A DNA stretch of 16,435 nt from Candidatus Altarchaeota archaeon (GTDB lineage: Archaea > SpSt-1190). The notes below the pieces were generated by a model that was not told the origin of the DNA, ran no database searches, and saw only the letters and a list, made by a program, of their open reading frames with translations. The position numbers were made by a program, and so were the translations under genes. The stretch lies in assembly GCA_018221025.1 (NCBI GenBank), contig JAAOXX010000036.1:1-16435 (forward strand), given 5' to 3'. Position 1 is the first letter of the stretch; each line of letters begins with the position of its first letter. Shown one piece after another: positions 1 to 7,626 of the stretch.

Positions 1-1077
1 ACTGTTAAAGAACATGTTCTTCGGGTAGTTTATGATGAGCTTGTTGCATTAGTTGGTGAAGGAACTGAGATTCCAATAAAAAATGATGTGTCCATTGTTC
101 TTGTTGGGTTATACGGTTCGGGTAAGACTACTACAGCAGGAAAACTTGGATACTGGATGAAAAAAAGGGGAATTAATGTTACTCTCTCAAGTCTCGATAG
201 GGATAGACCTGCGGCATATGACCAATTGAATCAACTCGGAAAAAAAATGGGACTCAAAACAGTAAAGGAAATGGTCAAGGGTCCAGTCATTATAGATACT
301 GCTGGAAGGGATGCACTTAGTAAGAAAATGCTGGCTGATGCAGAAAAAACCATTAAAAAATCCAAGCCACACCATGTTTTCTTAGTGGTTCCCGCCGAAA
401 TGGGACACGAGGCTGGAAAACAAGCCGAGGCATTTGGCGACTTAATTACCGGAGTAATTATCACAAGAATGGACGGCTCTGCAAAGGGTGGAGGTGCATT
501 GTCCGCCTGTGCTCAAGCTGGCGCACCTATTGCATTCATTGGCGTCGGTGAACGTGTTGAAGACCTTGAATTATTTGATGCAAAACGCTACATTTCAAAA
601 CTACTTGGTTGGGGGGACATAAAGGGACTCCTTGAGAAGGCACAAGAAATTCAGAAGGACATGGGCCCAATGAATATTTCTGACTTGAAGAATCTTAATA
701 TGGTAACATTCTACAGTCAAATGGAAGCCTTGACAAAAATGGGACCCCTTGAGAAGGTGCTTCAAATGGTTGGGCTAACTGATCTTGACAAAGGAACTGT
801 TGGTGACATGAAGACCAAACTCAAGCGATACAAAGTTATGATTGATAGTATGACGCAGAAAGAACGGCTTGACCCAGACCTATTAAGTCAATCTCGAATT
901 GACCGAATCGCCAAGGGAAGTGGTACTACCTCAAAGCAAGTTCGAGAGCTACTCAAAGAATTTAATACGATGAAAAAAATGGTCAAGGGCTTCTCCAAGG
1001 GCAAGATGGGGAAGGCTTTCAAAAGGGGCAAAGGTGGGATGAATTTAAAAGCCCTCAAAGGTATGAAACTTAGATGA
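1..1077 (+). CDS. srp54: Signal recognition particle GTPase SRP54 (5' end cut by window)
   Basis: SRP54 binds 7S RNA and signal peptides and, with FtsY, delivers ribosomes to the membrane in a GTP-dependent cycle. The frame is open from base 1, and the bases before the first in-window ATG (position 88) encode the end of the N domain (VYDELVALVGEG), so the true start lies upstream; 358 codons are visible of a usual total near 450. Counting from base 1 as residue 1, the G domain has G1 GLYGSGKTTT (about 36-45), RPAAYDQL (69-76), DTAGRD (99-104), TRMDGSAKGGG and FIGVGE. The M domain carries SRIDRIAKGSG, the conserved RNA-binding region, and a basic Gly/Met-rich tail. The stretch between RPAA and DTAGR is about 19 residues shorter than in Thermus Ffh. 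The stop overlaps the next start (ATGA). The identity is certain; the shortened region is an observation from memory of the family. Confidence 0.96.
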   Translation, partial: TVKEHVLRVVYDELVALVGEGTEIPIKNDVSIVLVGLYGSGKTTTAGKLGYWMKKRGINVTLSSLDRDRPAAYDQLNQLGKKMGLKTVKEMVKGPVIIDTAGRDALSKKMLADAEKTIKKSKPHHVFLVVPAEMGHEAGKQAEAFGDLITGVIITRMDGSAKGGGALSACAQAGAPIAFIGVGERVEDLELFDAKRYISKLLGWGDIKGLLEKAQEIQKDMGPMNISDLKNLNMVTFYSQMEALTKMGPLEKVLQMVGLTDLDKGTVGDMKTKLKRYKVMIDSMTQKERLDPDLLSQSRIDRIAKGSGTTSKQVRELLKEFNTMKKMVKGFSKGKMGKAFKRGKGGMNLKALKGMKLR

Positions 1078-1577
1078 TGAACCGCCTCATTCTCTATTAT
1101 CTTTTGCTTATACCCGGAGTCCTACTATACATATTTGGTTCTGATTTCGTATCCATCCTTTTTCTTACATTCTTCGTACTCTTGACGATTAGCCTACCTT
1201 ATAGTGAAAAATTCACTGTTCCGTCTTTGAAGAGTTTCATCAGTTTTTTAGCGCTTATAACTGTTCTAACCGCCGTTTTCTTACTGCTTTTTGACTTCGT
1301 AAATTTCTTATCGACATTCAATACATACTTCGTTTTCTTATTGGCTCTGCCTCTCTATCTTGCATTTAGACTGTTTACAACCCCTTGGATTTTCTTAAAA
1401 AATGGATTCACCGCTCCACTCACCGCCTTCAAAGAAGACTCAAAGAATAATTGGTTGATTCTGGCGGCACTATCATTTTTGGCCATTGCAGACTATGTAC
1501 CATTATTGGCATTTATTTTAGCAGCACCGTTATCATTTTTTTTGGCATCGAATCTTCGACTATCTGTGAAACTATAA
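1074..1577 (+). CDS. Small polytopic membrane protein, unknown function
   Basis: I do not recognise this 167-residue protein. It is very hydrophobic, with about five or six predicted membrane helices (roughly residues 4-22, 24-43, 54-80, 84-103, 126-143 and 143-160), short polar links and a basic C-terminus. No enzyme motif or metal-binding cluster is visible. It begins ATGATG and overlaps the srp54 stop by 4 nt, so it is almost certainly co-transcribed and translationally coupled with srp54; only a weak AAAGGT precedes the start. A role in membrane targeting or insertion would fit the pairing with SRP54, but the operon position is the only support. The T-run at 1587-1591 may end the transcript. 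Confidence 0.8.
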   Translation: MMNRLILYYLLLIPGVLLYIFGSDFVSILFLTFFVLLTISLPYSEKFTVPSLKSFISFLALITVLTAVFLLLFDFVNFLSTFNTYFVFLLALPLYLAFRLFTTPWIFLKNGFTAPLTAFKEDSKNNWLILAALSFLAIADYVPLLAFILAAPLSFFLASNLRLSVKL

Positions 1578-1586
1578 GTTCCTTCG

Positions 1587-1591
1587 TTTTT
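1587..1591 (+). terminator. Possible T-run terminator after the srp54 operon
   Basis: Five consecutive T residues lie 10 nt after the membrane-protein stop and before the ileS promoter. Archaeal RNA polymerase terminates at U-runs without needing a hairpin. The run is short, so this is only a suggestion. Confidence 0.25.
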
Positions 1592-1613
1592 GTGGGATAG
1601 AGCCAGCCCAAAC

Positions 1614-1622
1614 ATATAAAAA
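1614..1622 (+). promoter_or_regulatory. TATA box for ileS
   Basis: The sequence ATATAAAAA is centred 25 nt before the GTG start at 1643, the spacing expected if transcription starts at the start codon. An AGGTGG at 1631-1636 resembles a ribosome binding site, but it would lie upstream of such a transcription start. The two signals therefore predict different initiation modes. Confidence 0.6.
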
Positions 1623-1642
1623 CTTCCTTTAGGTGGGTACTT

Positions 1643-4507
1643 GTGGATGTACACAAACTTTGGGATAAGTTGAATCTTGTAGACTTCGTTTCTAAGCGAA
1701 AAGGAGACAAGTTTTGGTTGCTCGATGGCCCACCTTACCCCAATGCTCAACCCCATATGGGACATGTGAGGGGGGTTACAGTCAAAGATATGTTAATTAA
1801 AATTAAAGCAATGCAGGGTCACAGCGTCATGATTCAACCCGGATTTGATACGCATGGACTCCCAATTGAGAATAAAGTTGAACGTGAGCAGGGAATTGAA
1901 GGCAAAGACGCAATTGAAAAAATGGGCACTAAAGAATTCATGAAGAAGTGCAAAGAATTTGCAACGAGTAATATTGATGTATGGATGGAATTCTACAAGG
2001 AGATGGGTGTTTGGTTTGGATGGAAAAAACCATACCTCACTCTTGATTCACAGTACATGGATTCTGTCTGGTGGTCTGTTTCAGAGCTTCACAAGAAAGG
2101 ATTAATCAAACAAGGGAAAAAACCGTTCTACTGGTGTCCCGATTGCCAAACAGTTCTTAGTGGGTATGAAGTGACTGATGAATACCACGAACTCGATGAC
2201 CCAAGTATTTTTGTTAAGTTCCCAACAAAGAAAGGATTTTCATTATTGGCTTGGACTACTACTCCTTGGACATTACCTGGTAATGTTGCGTTGATAGTCA
2301 GAGGCGACGCTGACTACGTTAAGGTTGAAACCAACGGGGAGTTTATTGTACTTGCAAAAGAATTACTCAAATCCCTCGATGAATTTAAAATAAAGTATAA
2401 GATTATTGAAACATTCAAAGGCGAAACCCTAAATGGCCTTGAATATCAACCAGTATTTGACTCATCCATTCAACATTTACTTGACGATTCAAAGACTGCG
2501 CGCCGAGTCTATCTCAGCAAACAAGTCATTAAACAAAAAGTTTCAGGCAAAGTTGCTGAAAAGAAGGAGGTTAAAGATACTACCCTCGTTAGTCATTTTA
2601 CTAATTTAGAAGATGGAACTGGAATTGTTCATTGTGCTCCGGGACATGGACCAGAAGATTTTGAACTAGGAAAAGAATATGGCTTGACCGCTCTGAGTCC
2701 AGTTGATGAGGCCGGCAAGTTCACTGCTGATGTTGAACAATTTGCCGGAAAAAGTGTTCGCGCATCTAATTTTGCAATTGCAGAATTTCTCAAAAAAGAA
2801 GGATACCTACTTGGTATGAAAAAAATTAAACACCGGTATCCTGTTTGTTGGAGGTGCAAAACTCCATTAATTTTTAGACTCACAGAGCAATGGCTTCTCG
2901 AAATTGAGCCAATTAAAGAAAAACTCTTATTGGCTGCTAAAGGGGTTGAATGGCTTCCCGAGTTTGCCGAGGAAAGAATGATAAACTGGCTTGAAGGTGC
3001 CAAGGACTGGACTTTGAGTCGCCAGAGATATTGGAATACGCCGCTCCCAGTTTGGAAATGTAATGCGGGTCACATCAAAGTTATTTCTGGAATGGGAGAA
3101 CTTTCAAAATTAAGTGGAAATGCGGTCAAAGACCTTCACCGAGACACAGTAGATGATATTGAATTTGATTGTTCTGAGTGCAAATCCAAGATGCACAGAG
3201 TCCCTGATGTTCTTGATGTGTGGTATGATTCAGGGGCTGCAAGTTTTGCAACACTTGGGTACCCCCATAACACCGATAAGTTCAAATCAATGTGGCCAAT
3301 TAATTGGATTGATGAGGGGCAAGACCAAATCCGCGGTTGGTTCTATACACTCTTAGTTTTAGGGGTTGCATTGTTTGACAAGGCTCCTTACAAACGAGTA
3401 AGTATGCATGGTTGGGTTGTTGATGAGAAAGGGGAGAAGATGAGTAAAAGCAAGGGCAATTTCGTAACTGCTGAAGACTCATTAGAAAAACTTGGCCCAG
3501 ATATTCTCAGGTTCTACATACTTTGGGAATCATCCCCTTGGGACCTTGTAAGATTTAATCCTGAACGTGCCAAGAAAGAAGTTGGAAGGATGTTCCATAT
3601 CTGGAAAAATCTCCACAGCTATTTAGTAAAGTTTTCAGAAGGCACACCAGAAAAGGGTGTTCTGCAAGTAGAAGACCAATGGATTCTCAGCAAGTATCAT
3701 TCGATGGTTAGTGGATTCTTGGAGGAACTCGATAAATACAATCTCCATCACGCAACACGAAAGATTTTCACATTTATTGTTGAAGACCTCAGTAGGAAAT
3801 ATATGAAGCTTGCCAAGGAGCGCGTTAAAGTGGGAGACTCGACCCCTCTTTGGATTTTGAAAGAGATACACTCTGGCTTGGTTCGATTAGTTGCCCCGGT
3901 ATCTCCATTCTTAACAGAGGAAATGCACGGCGAACTTGTGGAGCGATTTGGTTCTGGTGAAAAAACAGTATTTTTCGAGAAGTATCCACAACCCGAAGTC
4001 AAGTTGATTGATTCCGAGTTAGAACAGTCAGTAGATAAAGCATTCAGTATTGTTGAATCGATTCTTGCGTATCGAGATGAAAAGGGAATTGGACTGAGGT
4101 ATCCAATTAGAAGTATTAGTATTGACGGCTTAGACTTGAAATCTCTTGGTGATATGATTCAGTCTCTGACCAATGTAAAGAAAATTGGTTCGTGCAAAGG
4201 CGAAGTGATTGAGGTTGACAAGGTTAAAATTACAATTGACTCAACCCAAGGAAAAGAAGAAATTCAAGAGGGTTTAATGAGAGAGGTTTCCAGAAGGGTG
4301 CGTTCATTGAGGCGCAAAAAAGGACTCAACCCCCATGATAAGATTCCAGTTCATGTGTGGGGAGACTCTGAAATCCTTGATGCCGTTAAATCACTTGAAT
4401 CAGTCTTTTTAGAGCGTGTTGGGGCCTCAAAACTCACATATGGTGAAGGTGGTTCACTAACTAACTCATGGAAAGTCAAAGACAAAGAATTTAGTGCTGG
4501 ACTCTAA
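1643..4507 (+). CDS. ileS: Isoleucyl-tRNA synthetase
   Basis: This class I synthetase charges tRNA-Ile and hydrolyses mischarged Val-tRNA. Visible motifs are LLDGPPY then HMGH (38-41, the HIGH motif), TTTPWTLP (205-212) and GHGPEDF (334-340, with the conserved editing Asp at 339) in the CP1 editing domain, CWRCKTP, a Cys-rich segment (CNAGH ... CSECK) leading to DVWYDSG, and KMSKS (599-603). The anticodon-binding domain is seen in SRRVRSLRRKKGLNP. The 954 residues are shorter than the roughly 1,050 usual in archaea, and the N-terminus is cut close to the catalytic core. The start is GTG: the frame is open upstream only to a TAG at 1598, with no ATG. ValRS and LeuRS are excluded by the motif set and the LTEQWLLEI context. 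Confidence 0.96.
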   Translation: MDVHKLWDKLNLVDFVSKRKGDKFWLLDGPPYPNAQPHMGHVRGVTVKDMLIKIKAMQGHSVMIQPGFDTHGLPIENKVEREQGIEGKDAIEKMGTKEFMKKCKEFATSNIDVWMEFYKEMGVWFGWKKPYLTLDSQYMDSVWWSVSELHKKGLIKQGKKPFYWCPDCQTVLSGYEVTDEYHELDDPSIFVKFPTKKGFSLLAWTTTPWTLPGNVALIVRGDADYVKVETNGEFIVLAKELLKSLDEFKIKYKIIETFKGETLNGLEYQPVFDSSIQHLLDDSKTARRVYLSKQVIKQKVSGKVAEKKEVKDTTLVSHFTNLEDGTGIVHCAPGHGPEDFELGKEYGLTALSPVDEAGKFTADVEQFAGKSVRASNFAIAEFLKKEGYLLGMKKIKHRYPVCWRCKTPLIFRLTEQWLLEIEPIKEKLLLAAKGVEWLPEFAEERMINWLEGAKDWTLSRQRYWNTPLPVWKCNAGHIKVISGMGELSKLSGNAVKDLHRDTVDDIEFDCSECKSKMHRVPDVLDVWYDSGAASFATLGYPHNTDKFKSMWPINWIDEGQDQIRGWFYTLLVLGVALFDKAPYKRVSMHGWVVDEKGEKMSKSKGNFVTAEDSLEKLGPDILRFYILWESSPWDLVRFNPERAKKEVGRMFHIWKNLHSYLVKFSEGTPEKGVLQVEDQWILSKYHSMVSGFLEELDKYNLHHATRKIFTFIVEDLSRKYMKLAKERVKVGDSTPLWILKEIHSGLVRLVAPVSPFLTEEMHGELVERFGSGEKTVFFEKYPQPEVKLIDSELEQSVDKAFSIVESILAYRDEKGIGLRYPIRSISIDGLDLKSLGDMIQSLTNVKKIGSCKGEVIEVDKVKITIDSTQGKEEIQEGLMREVSRRVRSLRRKKGLNPHDKIPVHVWGDSEILDAVKSLESVFLERVGASKLTYGEGGSLTNSWKVKDKEFSAGL

Positions 4508-4515
4508 GCTCGAAA

Positions 4516-4524
4516 CTCTTTTTA
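4516..4524 (+). promoter_or_regulatory. T-rich tract: possible ileS terminator or sRNA promoter
   Basis: CTCTTTTTA lies just after the ileS stop and about 25 nt before the C box of the predicted sRNA at 4546. It could end the ileS transcript, act as a weak TATA-like element for the sRNA, or both. No stronger TATA box was seen in the gap upstream of the sRNA. Confidence 0.25.
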
Positions 4525-4545
4525 CTGTGGGACATGTTTTTTACA

Positions 4546-4611
4546 GTGATGATGTGAACACCCTCTGACCGTCGGGCTTTGCTTGATGGTATGATGACGA
4601 ATTTTTGCTGA
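4546..4611 (+). ncRNA. C/D-box guide sRNA
   Basis: All four boxes match consensus in order: C box GTGATGA (4546-4552), D' box CTGA (4565-4568), C' box ATGATGA (4591-4597) and D box CTGA (4608-4611). The guide before D' is 12 nt (TGTGAACACCCT, 4553-4564) and the guide before D is 10 nt (4598-4607), both normal lengths. Archaeal C/D sRNAs bind L7Ae, Nop5 and fibrillarin and direct ribose 2'-O-methylation opposite the fifth guide base from D/D'. That base is A in the first guide, so the target would be a U; the target of the second would be an A. The D'-C' spacer is 22 nt, longer than usual, and can fold (CCGTC 4569-4573 with GATGG 4585-4589). The RNA fills an otherwise empty gap. I could not identify the target. 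Confidence 0.72.
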
Positions 4612-4621
4612 TTCATTATCC

Positions 4622-4630
4622 TTTAATATT
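4622..4630 (+). promoter_or_regulatory. TATA-like box for the 4649 gene
   Basis: TTTAATATT is centred about 23 nt before the ATG at 4649, with no ribosome binding site in between. This matches the leaderless arrangement of other genes in the window. Confidence 0.5.
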
Positions 4631-4648
4631 TCCATTTTAATTCACAGT

Positions 4649-4867
4649 ATGGGAATTCTTGGTGATATGTCTGAGTTTTTGACTGGAACCCTTGTTCTTT
4701 CGGTTTTACTGATTGTAATTGGGCTGGCATACTTTTTGATAACTTTGTGGACTGTAAAAACTGGGGCAGGATTATTGGAGCTGACACCCGATGCTAATTG
4801 GGTTGTTTTCAGTGCATCAGTAATTGCTGCGGCGAGTATAATTGGGTCCAGTAAAAGAAACTACTGA
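4649..4867 (+). CDS. Small two-helix membrane protein, unknown function
   Basis: I do not recognise this 72-residue protein. It has a short polar N-terminus, a strong membrane helix (about 12-34), a small loop with acidic residues (ELTPDAN) and a second hydrophobic helix (about 50-66), then a basic tail (SSKRNY) likely on the cytoplasmic side. The start is the first ATG after a TATA-like box at the spacing seen for neighbouring genes. It ends 3 nt before the converging argS stop, leaving both reading frames intact, which supports it being real. No Cys, His cluster or enzyme motif is present. Confidence 0.65.
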   Translation: MGILGDMSEFLTGTLVLSVLLIVIGLAYFLITLWTVKTGAGLLELTPDANWVVFSASVIAAASIIGSSKRNY

Positions 4868-4870
4868 ACA

Positions 4871-6454
4871 CTACATTTTCTCGGGAACCTCAATTCCTAA
4901 AAGGTGGAGTGATTTCTCAAGAACTGTGAATGTTTTGTTTGCAATCCATTCTTTTTCAGGAATTCCGCCAATTTTTCCTTTGGCATAAGTTTCATTGAAA
5001 ACCTTAGCTAATTCAATTGCATAGTTGGCAATTAGGTCGGGTCTGAATGTTTTCTCTGCCTTTTTGACAATAACTCTGAATCTAACAAGTTTTCTTACCA
5101 ATTTACCGAAGTCTTCAGGAATTCCTTCTACTCCTTTTCCAAATTTCTCACCAATTCTCTTGGCCCTAACTGCGGAATATTGTACATATGGGCCGGTTTC
5201 TCCTTCAAATGAAATCATATTCCAATCAAAAACTACATTACGGGTTCTATTATTTTTTAGGTCTGCAAATTTGACTGCACCGGTTCCAATTTTTTGAATG
5301 TCACTTTCATTGTCGACTCCGCGTTTAGTCATAATGTCTTTGACCTTGTCCATTGCCTTATTGAGAACATCTTCCAAAAATACTACGCGCCCCTTTCTTG
5401 TACTCATTTTTCCTTCGGGTAACCTTAACATTCCAAAAGATATGTGTTTCATTTCCGCATTAATTCCCGAGTCCTTTAATGCGCTGAAAAGCTGAGCGAA
5501 ATGTAATTTCTGTTCATTGCCTACAACGTACGCCATTAAATCTGGTTTAAACTCTTTAGATCTCCATATTCCCGATGCCAAGTCCCTTGCTGAATATATA
5601 GTGGTTCCATCCTTTTTTCTTAAAATCAAAGGAGTTTTTCCTTCAACAGGGATTATTACTGCGCCTTCACTTTCTTCCGCAATTCCCTTTTTTAGAAACT
5701 CATCAACGAGTTTTTGGCCTTTGTCAACAAATTTACTTTCACTGGCATCTTCCAGCTTTGAAATCTTAAGAAGCTTGTATATCTTGTCAAATTCATCCAA
5801 ACTAAATTTCCTGAATGATTTCCATAATTTTACTGCTTCCTTGTCGCCACCTTCCAATTTTTTGAACATAGCCCTTGCATCATCATTCAACTGTGGGTTT
5901 TTTTCTGCTTCCTCATGGAACTTAACATATAATTTAAGCAATTTTTTTATTGGCTCCTTTTCTAGGTCTACTGGCCATTTTTGGTATGCTAGTAGGAGTT
6001 TTCCAAACTGAGTCCCCCAATCCCCAATAAAATTCAACCCCACTGTTTTCCATCCAAGAAGGTCGAGTATTCGCCTGACACTTTCCCCAATTACAGTACT
6101 CCTCAGGTGTCCAACTGAAAAAGGCTTTGCAATATTCGGGGAAGAATAATCAATTGTGGCTACTTTTTTTGATGGCGTAAATTCTAGTATGTATTTTAGA
6201 TTGTCCAATAATTCTACGTCATCTAAAAAGAAATTCAAAAATCCCCCCTCTTGCTTTACATGTATTCCGGGAATCTTGATTTTTTGTGCCCATTCTTTTG
6301 CCAAGTCGTCTGGATTTTTTCCAGTCCTTTTTGCAATTCTTAAAGGGAGTGAAGTAGAGAAGTCCCCAAACTCGCCAAATTCAAGAAATACTTTTTCCCC
6401 TGAAAGTTCTTCTAATTTTTCTTCCGTTTTTTTTGCAAGCTCTTCAATGAACAC
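4871..6454 (-). CDS. argS: Arginyl-tRNA synthetase
   Basis: This class I synthetase charges tRNA-Arg and normally needs the tRNA to activate arginine. Domains in order are a short N-terminal tRNA D-loop-recognition region (1-90), NIAKPFSVGHLRST (107-120, containing the HIGH-type SVGH), NFIGDWGTQFGKL (141-153), YSARDLASG, the KMSTRKG loop (349-355), GAVKFADLKNNR and ETGPYVQYSAVRA. The C-terminal helical anticodon-binding domain closes with LLGIEVPEKM, the conserved end of the family. The 527 residues are slightly short. The start is GTG at 6454, placed 24 nt from an AT box. The gene converges on the 4649 gene and is divergent from the Nudix gene at 6502. Confidence 0.96.
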   Translation of the reverse strand: MFIEELAKKTEEKLEELSGEKVFLEFGEFGDFSTSLPLRIAKRTGKNPDDLAKEWAQKIKIPGIHVKQEGGFLNFFLDDVELLDNLKYILEFTPSKKVATIDYSSPNIAKPFSVGHLRSTVIGESVRRILDLLGWKTVGLNFIGDWGTQFGKLLLAYQKWPVDLEKEPIKKLLKLYVKFHEEAEKNPQLNDDARAMFKKLEGGDKEAVKLWKSFRKFSLDEFDKIYKLLKISKLEDASESKFVDKGQKLVDEFLKKGIAEESEGAVIIPVEGKTPLILRKKDGTTIYSARDLASGIWRSKEFKPDLMAYVVGNEQKLHFAQLFSALKDSGINAEMKHISFGMLRLPEGKMSTRKGRVVFLEDVLNKAMDKVKDIMTKRGVDNESDIQKIGTGAVKFADLKNNRTRNVVFDWNMISFEGETGPYVQYSAVRAKRIGEKFGKGVEGIPEDFGKLVRKLVRFRVIVKKAEKTFRPDLIANYAIELAKVFNETYAKGKIGGIPEKEWIANKTFTVLEKSLHLLGIEVPEKM

Positions 6455-6472
6455 ATTATTATTAGAGATAAG

Positions 6473-6483
6473 TTATTTTAATC
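6473..6483. promoter_or_regulatory. Shared divergent TATA element, argS / Nudix
   Basis: TTATTTTAATC reads as a TATA-like box on both strands (GATTAAAATAA on the minus strand). Its centre is 24 nt from the argS GTG (6454) and 24 nt from the Nudix ATG (6502). The 47 nt between the two starts hold no other AT box at suitable spacing and no convincing ribosome binding site, so both transcripts appear leaderless and may compete for the same DNA. Confidence 0.55.
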
Positions 6484-6501
6484 TTGATGTTTTTCTTTTA
6501 G

Positions 6502-6906
6502 ATGAGGCAAGTTGCAGTAGATGCGGTAATCGTGAAAAATGGGAAAATTCTTCTCATTAAGCGTGCTTTTGAACCATTCAAGGGGATGTGGGCACTTCCG
6601 GGTGGTCGCCTTGATGATGGTGAAACCGTTGAACGAGCCGCCATAAGAGAAGCCAAGGAAGAAACTGGATTTGATATACAACTCAAATACTTAATTGGTG
6701 TTTTTTCGGAGCCAAAAAGAGACCCAAGGGGGGCTATGTCCATCGCATTTTCTGCAATTGTAACGGGGGGAGAAATTACACCAAACAAAGAAGCTCAAGA
6801 TATTTCATGGTTTCCTATAACTGATTTGCCCGAATTGGCTGCCGACCACATAAAAATTATTAAAAAATTTATCGGTTTTGACCAAATCTCCAAGCCAATT
6901 CATTGA
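6502..6906 (+). CDS. Nudix hydrolase, ADP-ribose pyrophosphatase-like
   Basis: This 134-residue protein is a single Nudix domain. The Nudix box is complete at residues 35-57: G35, E41, R49, E50, E53, E54 and G56 fit Gx5Ex7REUxEExGU, so Mg-dependent hydrolysis of a nucleoside diphosphate linked to another group is expected. The preceding MWALPGG and the following VFSEPKRDPRG are typical of the small archaeal ADP-ribose pyrophosphatase/MutT-like group; the exact substrate cannot be read from sequence. The ATG start lies 24 nt from the shared AT box. The 3' end overlaps the converging second Nudix gene by 38 bp, so the last 12 or so residues of both are constrained by one another. Confidence 0.9.
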   Translation: MRQVAVDAVIVKNGKILLIKRAFEPFKGMWALPGGRLDDGETVERAAIREAKEETGFDIQLKYLIGVFSEPKRDPRGAMSIAFSAIVTGGEITPNKEAQDISWFPITDLPELAADHIKIIKKFIGFDQISKPIH

Positions 6907-7555
6907 TGTCTTTAATTGAGACATCCCACTTATTCGCATTCACAATCTTGTCGATATTGTACCCTTCTTTGTGTAGATACAATAGAAACGAAGCCCCGAA
7001 TCCGGGACCAAATTGACCTCCGTTTTTTTGCAGAAATTCACCAATCTTATCTTTTTGAATCCACATTAAGTTGCTCCATTCCCAACTCGGATTAACTTCA
7101 TTACTGAATAGGTCTATTTTGTAAATTAATCCAAGATACATCGGAGATAATTGAATTCCAATCAATTTCTGTTTTCCCCCAACTCCCAGTTCTTCCTTTA
7201 ATTCCATTTCCATTGCTTCATCTGGGCGTAGACCAAATTCAACGTGTCCGGTCGGTGCGGCCCCCATTGTGTTTGGAAATCTAACAGAACCACTCCTCAA
7301 TCCGACCAAAAGATGGTTATCGTATTCTGAGATTCCAATTACACTCATTAATGGAAAATACTTTTTTTGTTGTTCTGCTATCTTGGAATATCTGTACTGA
7401 ACTGGACAAACTACCACCTTTTTTCCGCGAAGCTTCAAAACTCCCGTCTGAACACTTGACCAACACTTAGTCTCCTGCTCGTCTAGTTTTCGGATGGCTG
7501 GGTGAGTTACTCCAAGTTTTAGTATTTTCAGACGGTCCGTCTCGTAGACATTCAC
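6869..7555 (-). CDS. Nudix-fold protein with degenerate Nudix box
   Basis: The protein has 228 residues from the GTG start at 7555. It has an N-terminal region of about 65 residues of unknown role, then a Nudix-like domain. At residues 103-125 the box keeps G103 and the metal-binding core (E118, E121, E122, G124) but has Leu109 where the first Glu is normal and Met117 for the Arg. The preceding RFPNTMGAAPTGH resembles the substrate loop of Nudix enzymes. The frame extends to 7633, but the GTG at 7555 is 24 nt from an AT-rich TATA box (7574-7583) and is preceded by GGAGG; the longer starts (ATG 7600, GTG 7633) would run into the promoter or start of the divergent gene. Activity is plausible because the EExxEE core survives, but the substrate is unknown. 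Confidence 0.78.
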   Translation of the reverse strand: MNVYETDRLKILKLGVTHPAIRKLDEQETKCWSSVQTGVLKLRGKKVVVCPVQYRYSKIAEQQKKYFPLMSVIGISEYDNHLLVGLRSGSVRFPNTMGAAPTGHVEFGLRPDEAMEMELKEELGVGGKQKLIGIQLSPMYLGLIYKIDLFSNEVNPSWEWSNLMWIQKDKIGEFLQKNGGQFGPGFGASFLLYLHKEGYNIDKIVNANKWDVSIKDINELAWRFGQNR

Positions 7556-7573
7556 ATAATCCTCCCTACGGTG

Positions 7574-7583
7574 ATTTAAAATT
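7574..7583 (-). promoter_or_regulatory. TATA box for the 6869-7555 Nudix gene
   Basis: On the minus strand this reads AATTTTAAAT, centred 24 nt before the GTG at 7555. It is one of the arguments for that start over the longer frame. Confidence 0.5.
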
Positions 7584-7598
7584 ATGACTACGATACCC

Positions 7599-7608
7599 AT
7601 ATTTACTA
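7599..7608 (+). promoter_or_regulatory. TATA-like box for the HerA-like gene
   Basis: ATATTTACTA is centred about 24 nt before the GTG at 7627. No ribosome binding site lies between the box and the start, which again suggests a leaderless transcript. Confidence 0.45.
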
Positions 7609-7626
7609 AGTAACGGTGATTACTTT

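Noticed and set aside
4524..4547. ACTGT/ACAGT inverted repeat before the sRNA, considered as a terminator stem
   Set aside because: It has only five pairs with a 14-nt loop and overlaps the C box by two bases, so chance is likely.
5025..6560. Open frames of up to 164 codons on the plus strand across argS
   Set aside because: They lie antisense to a fully conserved argS and their translations are Ser/Phe-rich with no recognisable motif, typical of shadow frames.
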